DNA of 25,545 nt from Acanthamoeba lenticulata (lineage: Eukaryota > Discosea > Longamoebia > Acanthamoebidae), in the NCBI GenBank assembly GCA_002179805.1, contig NAVB01000375.1, forward strand, positions 1 to 25,545. The letters are read 5' to 3'. Under the pieces are notes generated by a model that was not told the DNA's origin, did no database searches, and was given only the letters and a program-made list of their open reading frames with translations. This document shows, piece after piece, positions 18,950-25,545 of this stretch. The translations under genes and the position numbers were made by a program. The number at the start of each line of letters is the position of its first letter. Positions within the stretch are counted from its first letter, which is position 1.

Positions 18950-19054
18950 AGCGAGCGCAACCGACAACAGAGAAGAAGACTCGTGTACAGCTTTTTGTTT
19001 GTTTACAAAGTGTTGTTTACAGCCGACAAGGAGCCAACAACTGGTGAGCGCTGG

Positions 19055-19553
19055 TTACCAGCCACCGACCTTGGTGTGGGAGCTGTGTGCCGCGTCGTCG
19101 CCCACAACGTCGGTCTGGATGCGCTCGTAGGTGACCATCTGCGGGTTGAAATCTTGCCAGTAATCGTTGATCAAAGTGACCACCGTTCCGGCCTTGATGA
19201 ACGGGTCAGCGTAGAAGACCATGTTCTGGCAACAACAAACAAAAAGATTTAGCGAATCAAAAAGAGCGAAAAAGATCGATTGAAGATGAGGAAAGTTGTA
19301 TGAACCTTGGCCTTCATGTTCTTAAGGACGGTGCCGAGGCCGCCCATGGCAGGGACGTGCTTCTGAAGCTCAGTGTACTCTATACATTGAACGAGTTCAG
19401 GATAAAAGCGCTTTAGGCAGCAGAAGGGGGGGAAGTAGATAGATAGATACCCAGGTCGAGATCCTTCGGGAACTGGGCGTTGGGCTGACCAAACTGCTTG
19501 AACACGGTAGCCACCTGGTAGTACCTCTGGTCTTCCTCACTCTGTTGGGCCAT
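19055..19553 (-). CDS. 115-aa protein of unknown function
   Basis: Three exons: 19451-19553, 19306-19379, 19055-19225, phases consistent. The protein starts MAQQSEEDQRYYQVATVFKQ and ends HTKVGGW. It has no signal peptide or membrane span. The middle (GTVLKNMKAKNMVFYADPF, then AGTVVTLI) faintly resembles the winged-helix-like Costars/ABRACL proteins that affect actin dynamics, but the match is too weak to name a family. The short second exon and GC-rich codon use like that of neighbours support a real gene. It is convergent with the JmjC gene (105 nt between stops) and lies 123 nt downstream of the stop of the MYRF-like gene on the same strand. Confidence 0.7.
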
Positions 19554-19676
19554 CTTGTGCGTTTTGTTGTGCTGCTTTTGTTGCTTTAGGCTTTTTGGGG
19601 TTTGTTTATTGCGTTGCCTTGAGCCTCGGGGCAAGAGCCCCAAAAAAATGAAGGGCAACAAGAGAACCGAGGAGGC

Positions 19677-22600
19677 TCAGGAGGGCGGTCGGTGGCGGAG
19701 GGAGGACGAGAGGGAGAGGAGGGACATGTTGGCCTGCAGCTGCGTCCACACCTCCTGCGCCTGCCGCGCCTGCTGTTGGTCGCGCGTGGGTGCCGCTTCC
19801 ATGACCCAACGCTCGGCCTCGACCGGCAGCCGCATCTGCGTCGCAGGTTGTTCCTGTTGTCGCTGCAGAGGCTGCTTCCTGCGCTCGTCGTGCGTGTTGG
19901 CTGCCGGCCGAGGCCGAGCGCCACCGCCGGGCGCCAACGGCTCCTCCTCGGCGCTGCCGCTGCCGTCGTCCACGTCATCATCTCCATCTTCATCTTCATC
20001 TTCATCCTCGTCATCCTCCATGCGATCGGCGCCCTTGTGCCGCACGACCGTCGGCGAGCGCGCCGCGCCGCTCGGGCCGGCGCCGCCCTCGCGCTGGCCC
20101 GGAAGCGCCTCCTGCAGGTACCCGCGCATGCGTCAGTCTCCTCTTGTGATCGGCCGTGAGCGGGACAAGCTCGCTCGCTCGCTCGCGCACGCACGCACGC
20201 ACCTCGCCATCGCAGACGTAGGGACGAAGAGCGTCGGCGGCTGCGAGCTCGCCCGTGGCCGGCGAGACGTGGACGTAGGCCGGCCCGCTGGGCAGGAGCG
20301 CGACGAGCGCGAGCGTCGACGACGCATCGTCGAGCAAGTACCTGAACTTCTCCGTCGCGCCCGGCGCTGCCTTCCCGGGGTCGGCTGCAGAAAAAGAACG
20401 AAAACGAAAGCGAAAGCGAGAAGGGAAGATGACGTCAGCAGCCCTGTGTAACGCGACGGGCAAAGGGGCGAGGACGAACCAATGCAGAGACCGGTGCCCT
20501 TGGGGTCGACCGAGAGGTAGGTCCCGTGCGAGGACCGGAGCGAGGCAAAGCCGTCCACATCAAACTCGACGTCCCAGGCCTCGTCGAAGCCCGGGGCGGG
20601 GGCCTCGGAGGCCGCCAGCGCGCCGTCGCGGCTCGCCGCGAGGTACCGCGAGTGGCCCTTTGCGGCGCGCAGGTACACGCGCCGGGGCAAGAGGCCGTAG
20701 GCCCGCAAAGGGTTGGTCTCCGACGCGTCACCATTGGTGGCGCACGCCGTCGTCGTCTTCCACTCGCTTGGCACCGACGGCGCGATCACGTTCGGCCTGT
20801 GGTCCAAATAAATAAATCAAATAATAAATTAATTAAGAATAAAGCGTAAAAATTATGAAAAATTGAAATAAGACGGAAAAGATACGTTTGCGTCAAACGA
20901 AAGACGTTGGGGGCGACGAGGAAGGAGCCGACGAGCCAGGTCTGGCCCAAGTCGCCCGCCACGCTGGTCGACGTGACCGTGAGGGGCGGCGTCGACGCGT
21001 CCCTGAAGTCGTAGACTGCGCCGCATCGCACGCCACCACAGGCACACGTCAGAACAGGCTTCTTGTTGATGATGGTCGTCATCATCATCATCGTCGTCGT
21101 TGAGGGGAAGAGACGTACTGGCCACGACCGCGCGAGACTGCTTGAGGTGGTAGGCGAACCCGCCGTGTAGGGTGACCGAGACGTGGTACTGCCCCATCAG
21201 CCGCCGCAGCTCCACCTGGTCCCCGTCGTGCTCAGCGACCTCGTCCTCGTCCTCGTCCTCCTCATCCCCGCTGTCGCTGTCGCTGCCGCTTTCGCTTTCG
21301 CTTTCACTGCCGCTGTCGTTGCCCCGCGTGGCCGCGGCGGGCTCGAGGCGCGGCAGGCCCTGGACGGTGACGATGGTGCAGCACTTGCGCTTCTTGGTGA
21401 AGACGTGCTCGCGCAGGATCATGCCCGGCTGGTGGTGGTGCACGTGGAGCGTGAGGTCCGGCAGGGCGCCGCGGTCCCAGAACAGGGCCACAGCGAGCCG
21501 CGCCCCGCGGCGGGTGGCCAGCTTGAAGGCCTTGGCCTGGTAGCGGACCACGTCGCGGCTCAGCTTCATAGGGTCCATCATGAGGTGCTCCTGGAATTTC
21601 TTCTTCTCCTTCTGGGCCGTCCTGCGCTGCTCGGCCTTGGCCTCGCGCGCCTCGTTTCTCGCCACGCGTCTCGCCTCTCGCCCATTTTGCTTTTCTGAAA
21701 TCATTTCACAAATCAATTCCAAAAATTTCACAAAAAAGGAGCATAAAATGCAAAGAATGTTGGGGGAAGGCGAACCGGCACGGCGGTCGCGCTTCTCCTG
21801 GCGGTGCTGGCGCTTGGCGTCGCGCTTGATTTGGTTGAGCTGCCGGGTGAGCTCCCGCAGCTCGCGCTTGCGCTGGTTGACCGACCGCACGACCTCCCGC
21901 GGGTCCTGCTCGGTCTGTTTGTGCCGTAGTCGACATGGATCAGCAACAACCGTCGACTACTGGCCCGCGAGCGGCTGGGCCAGACGTACCCGCATGGCGT
22001 CGTTGCCGGAGCCACCGGGGCCCTGATCATCGTTGTCGTTGTTGTCGTCGTCGTCGGCGTCGTCGTCGTCATCATTGACGCCGGTGGCTGGAGAGCTGTC
22101 GTCGGCGTCATCGTCGCCGGTGTCGCGGCCGCCGCGGCTGGGCTCAGCGGGCGCCACGCGGCTCTCCAGGCTGGTGAGCGCAGCCCGGAGGCCGGCCAGC
22201 TCCTGCTGGAACTGGGCCTTGTCCGTGGCGTACTCCTTCAGGTGCTCCTTGAGCGCCTCGATGATAACCGGCACCAATTCCTGTTATATTTGTTTTTGTT
22301 TAATATTTTCACAACATTTCTGAAAAATTAAAATAAATTTAACGTGTTTCGTACGGCGTAGGCGACAGAGAGGTAGCCGGTGACGGGGTCTTGGTAGACC
22401 ACCTCGGGCACCACCTTCTGGACCTCCTGCGCAATCAGTCCGATCACCCGTCGGCCGGCCGCACCATCCTCTTCTGCTGACCACACATCATCATCGTCAT
22501 CAACCCCATCGTCATCTTCCTAATCATCATTGCCATCCCTATGGACCATGTCACGCGCGTGTGCGTTCGTACCGACGGGCGGGAGTCCGGGCGCGCCGGG

Positions 22601-24295
22601 GCGCCAGCGGTAGGACTTGGGCTCGAGCTGCTCGATGACGTGGAGCGCGTCGACCAGCGACGCGATGTCGGTCTTGAGGCGCAGGTCCGAGTACTGGATG
22701 AAGGCCCGGGCGCGCACGTCGCCCTCCACCCGGAGGCTGCCCTCGAGCTGCGTCACGCGTTCGGCGCCCGATGCAGGGGCCATCGTCGAGCCGGAACCAT
22801 CGGTCGCGCCATGTTGGTGGGGCGAGCTCCCTGGTCCCTCCATTTGCGTCGACACCTTCCTCTTCTTTCCGCTCGCCTGCACAAAATAAATCTTAATACA
22901 TGAACTTACTCTAGATACAAAACAAGAACATAATTGAAATAATTCATTAATGAATAAATAAAAGGAAAAGAAATGGCTGCGTCGTACGACAGGCGCAGGA
23001 GCGGGGGCGTAGGGTTGGTGAGGCGCGTAGTAGGGATCGGGAGAGGACCCGGGCTGGGACGGGCCGCTGCCCGGGCTCGTTGGGCTGCTCAGAACAGACG
23101 CCGCGGGCGCACCGTGCTGGACTCTGAGCCGTGCCAGTCAGCCAGCTAGTCAGTCGCTGGTCGTCTTCGTCGTCACACCACGCACGTACCGGTCCTTGCC
23201 GTTGTTGTGGGCGGTGAAGGGCAGGGTGGCGGTCTGGCATGTCCAGCCGTGCTTGGAGGCCACACGCGCGCCAAACTGCAGCTGCTTGCTGATCTTGATC
23301 AGGTTGACCTCGATCGTCGCCACGCATGCGCCCGTCGTCTCCATCTTGTTTTCGCGTGAAAGTCATGAGTCCTCAACATCATCACCATCATCACCGTTGG
23401 TCGGCGAACCTCGATCTTGCTCTTCGTTGGGTCGACTGTGAAGCTGCTGGGCCCGGGGACGCTCGTGCCATAGTCGTCATCGGCGAGCCAGACGGCCAGC
23501 TCGGCCAGGTCAAAGGCCTGCGTGCAGCGCACCTCGAGTCGCAGCTTCTTGCCCTTGCCCTTGGTCACTCTGTGCGCGCACGAGCGCGACGACCACGACC
23601 GGCGTCAGACCGCGGCCGAGCAGCGGCTAGAGGCCAAGCAAACGCACCGGATGCGGTCGTTGGCGAGGAGGCCCACCCACTGGCCCTGCGAGCCGCGCGG
23701 CTTGTGGAAGAGCCCCGCGGACAGGCCGATGCCGGGTGCTGACGACGATGATGACGAGGAGGTTGCTGGCGAGGCAGAGCAAGACGATGAAGAAGCGGGT
23801 GAGGGAGAGGAGGAGGAAACAGGCGGCGAGAGACGCTCATCCTTGACAAAGGGTTCGATTTGGGGAAGGTCAAACACCGGCACCGACGACGTTTGTTGGG
23901 GGTAAAGAGGCTGAGGAGGATAGTGGCCGTGGTATAGAGGCTGTTGCTGCTGCTGTTGTTGCTGCTGTTGTAGCATGCCGAGCGCGGCGTCGGTGCCTGG
24001 GAGGGACTCAAGGTTGAGGAAGAGCTGAGCCAGGTCGTCTTGGCCTGTCGCCGAACCCAATTCCATGCCTGCGTTTGATCAACAGAACCCACGGAGTAGA
24101 ACCAACCGGTCAATTTACACGAACAAGCGAATGAACAAATGGATTCACGAAACGCGATTTACCGTCGGTCGAAGTGGTGCGCCAAGACGGGAAACCGGAG
24201 CCTGGCGTGCCTGGGTCAACGACGTAACCCGCCAAGGGTGTGGGCAAGTCGAGAGCAGACCAGACCCCATGCTGTTGCTGATGTGGAGGTTCCAT
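19677..24295 (-). CDS. MYRF-like self-cleaving (ICA/peptidase S74) regulator with C-terminal fascin-like region
   Basis: Fourteen exons: 24163-24295, 23648-24068, 23410-23569, 23190-23344, 22988-23123, 22573-22876, 22355-22473, 21990-22280, 21782-21914, 21119-21694, 20886-21015, 20480-20796, 20203-20384, 19677-20111; all 13 junctions keep phase, giving 1163 aa. Residues 1-200 are low-complexity with a Q10 tract (78-87). About 200-300 is a beta-strand-rich region of no family I can name, at the place of the DNA-binding domain in MYRF. GKKRKV at 338-343 is an NLS-like motif. About 380-480 is an intramolecular chaperone/S74 domain with the Ser398/Lys403 dyad in YSDLRLK and GLIAQEVQKVVPE. A coiled coil (about 477-510), an Asp-rich linker, basic helices (574-650), an unassigned region, and a fascin-like beta-trefoil piece (VYLRAAKGHSRYLAAS, FASLRSSHGTYLSV) follow. 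ICA domains trimerise and cut themselves, releasing the N-terminal part. No transmembrane span is encoded by the spliced model. Confidence 0.75.
20169..20202. repeat. CTCG/GCAC tetranucleotide microsatellite in an intron
   Basis: About four TCGC units are followed directly by about four GCAC units in intron 13 of the MYRF-like gene, ending at its splice donor. The donor itself (GTGCGT on the minus strand) is part of the repeat. Confidence 0.8.
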
Positions 24296-24585
24296 CTTGC
24301 GCGAGATGAGCCCGACAATGGGCTCAGCAATAAAGATTTGGTCCGTTGGCAATATTTTTCAGCAACTTGGCCCCCAATGCTGGTCGGGCACCCACCGCCC
24401 GAGATTGCAGACATTCCGCCCGATAATGCGTAGATCAAATTCCGTCCAACTTTCTCGTCCGTGCCGTGTTGACCATTCCTGGTTTTATGCCGGACCCGAG
24501 CTCGTGTTATTCACGCAGAAACGCGTCACGTGCAGAAGAGGGAACACGGACAGCGCCGCCAGCTCCCTAGAACAGATTGGTCAAG
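24296..24585. promoter_or_regulatory. Divergent promoter region between the MYRF-like and P450 genes
   Basis: The two start codons face away from each other across 290 nt, so both promoters must lie here or within 5' UTRs. No clear TATA box or repeated motif was found. A CACGTG-like core (gtCACGTGca, about 24525-24532) is a possible E-box. Confidence 0.4.
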
Positions 24586-25545
24586 ATGGACGTCTCCACC
24601 TTGATCTATGCTCTGCTCTTCATCGTTCTGGGCAGCCCGGCCATTTTCATGCTGACTCTCATCTGGGTACTTGGCTCATCTGTTTCCGCCGTGGTGAATT
24701 CGGTTCTGCCCGCTCGAGATGCACTTGATTGAGCGTCGCTCTCACACACAGGTAAACAGCCGCTTCCCCAAGACCAAGATGCCCATGCCACCAGGACGCA
24801 GCATGGTGTGGGGTTCCCTCCCGGCCCTCATGGGTCCAACGGACCCCTCCAACCCGCTCTTTGACGCCTCCTTCTCCTACTGGCATCGGTACCTCCCGGC
24901 TCCACCAGAGCAGAGTTCTTCTTGCTCTCCTTGTGATCACAACCCGGCGACCAACTTTAATGTTGTATGCCATGCAGGAAGCTTGGGAAGCTTGTGTGCT
25001 ACGACGTCACCCTGCCCAAGGCCATGCGCATGATCCTCCTCACCGACCTCGACGTATGCCGTGCTCTTCTTCTCCTTCACCGTTTCTTCTAGCACGACAT
25101 GTCTTTGTTCCTTTTTTGACAATATTAATCGCTGCCTTTTTGTTCAGCTTATCAGGCAGATCATCGCCGACGACCCGCCCAAGGCCGAGTACAACATCAA
25201 CATTTTCCTGGGCCAGGGCCTCGTCAGCGCTCCTTACGACATCTGGCGCCACGACCGCAGGTAGATCCGCCGGACCGCCGAGTCGCCCTAGTGTCCGCCT
25301 GCGCTGCGCTCATCCCCCCACTCTGTCCTTCTCTACGTACGTGTTCAGGCTCTTGAATCCGGCCTTCAACAAGCGGTTCTTGCGCGACTTTGTGTTTCCG
25401 AGCGTGGTCAAGCACGCCACCACGCTCACATCCCAGCTGACCCAAGTTGAGCCCTACTCCAAGGTCTGCCGCAAAGCTTCGAGCCATTTTTATTTTTATT
25501 TTTATGTTTTAAAATTGCCTTTTCTTCACCAATTAATTTGATGAA
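24586..25545 (+). CDS. Cytochrome P450, N-terminal part (continues beyond the window)
   Basis: Five exons are visible: 24586-24666, 24752-24888, 24978-25053, 25148-25260 and 25349-25463, phases consistent; the window ends inside the next intron. Exon 1 encodes an N-terminal membrane anchor (27 residues, mostly hydrophobic). Exon 2 has the Pro-rich hinge MPMPPGRSMVWGSLP. Exon 4-5 contains GQGLVSAPYDIWRHDRRLLN followed by PAF, the helix C region in which the Trp and Arg contact haem in microsomal P450s (compare WRxxRRLLxPAF of CYP4-type enzymes). It should be an ER-bound monooxygenase using P450 reductase. The I-helix, ExxR and Cys haem-ligand motifs are outside the window, so the subfamily and substrate cannot be set. 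Confidence 0.87.

Noticed and set aside
19555..20451. A 298-codon plus-strand open frame
   Set aside because: Ser/Arg-rich shadow of minus-strand exons and introns of the MYRF-like gene; no domain.
23180..24068. A classical NDT80/PhoG DNA-binding domain in the MYRF-like protein
   Set aside because: The position is right and the region looks beta-rich, but I could not match the characteristic motifs, so the domain is not claimed.
1..25545. CRISPR array, transposase, integrase or other mobile-element genes
   Set aside because: No regularly spaced repeats or recombinase motifs were seen; the inverted repeats found are tRNA genes.

Overview
The window looks like nuclear DNA of an amoebozoan, most probably Acanthamoeba. 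Coding sequence is GC-rich and intergenic and intronic DNA is AT-richer. Genes are tightly packed on both strands and nearly all are split by short introns (mostly 54-152 nt). tRNA-Tyr carries a nuclear-type anticodon-loop intron. The leftmost 45 codons read like the N-terminus of the Acanthamoeba delta-12 fatty acid desaturase. I rebuilt the gene models by hand from splice sites, requiring codon phase to agree at every junction and, where possible, continuity of known domains. Gene spans below are genomic, with exon lists in the evidence text.

Layout, left to right. 1-136 (-): 5' end of a FAD2-type desaturase. 897-1936 (-): Ras/Rap GTPase, 6 exons. 2075-2606: three tRNA genes, an inverted pair of tRNA-Asn(GUU) with a bacterial-looking acceptor stem flanking tRNA-Ala(CGC). 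2816-4695 (+): membrane-anchored purple acid phosphatase. 4897-6067 (+): aldo/keto reductase with two substituted catalytic residues, downstream of a cluster of four CCAAT-like boxes. 6165-9672 (-): predicted 971-aa single-pass receptor with an extracellular LamG/PKD-like/Ig-like part and a cytoplasmic RasGAP domain. 9883-10877 (-): GINS subunit PSF1. 11171-11946 (-): PARP-type zinc-finger protein with a Lys/Glu repeat tail. 12232-12587 (+): small Cys-rich DUF5522-like protein. 12743-14932 (-): intronless PPR protein.

15049-17121 is bounded by two inverted, intron-containing tRNA-Tyr genes. Between them lie an F-box/SPRY gene (-) and a frameshifted 3' relic of an Fe/Mn superoxide dismutase gene (+). 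Then follow a JMJD5/KDM8-like JmjC oxygenase (17206-18949, +), a 115-aa orphan (19055-19553, -), a 14-exon gene (19677-24295, -) and the 5' half of a cytochrome P450 (24586 to the right edge, +). The 14-exon gene encodes a MYRF-like self-cleaving (ICA/peptidase S74) regulator with an unusual fascin-like C-terminus.

Most neighbours are functionally unrelated, as expected for a compact eukaryotic genome. The most notable items are the receptor-RasGAP fusion (a Ras GTPase lies about 4 kb away), the soluble-looking MYRF-like protein with an in-frame, potentially membrane-spanning intron, the bacterial-type tRNA-Asn pair, and the SOD relic beside a tRNA gene.
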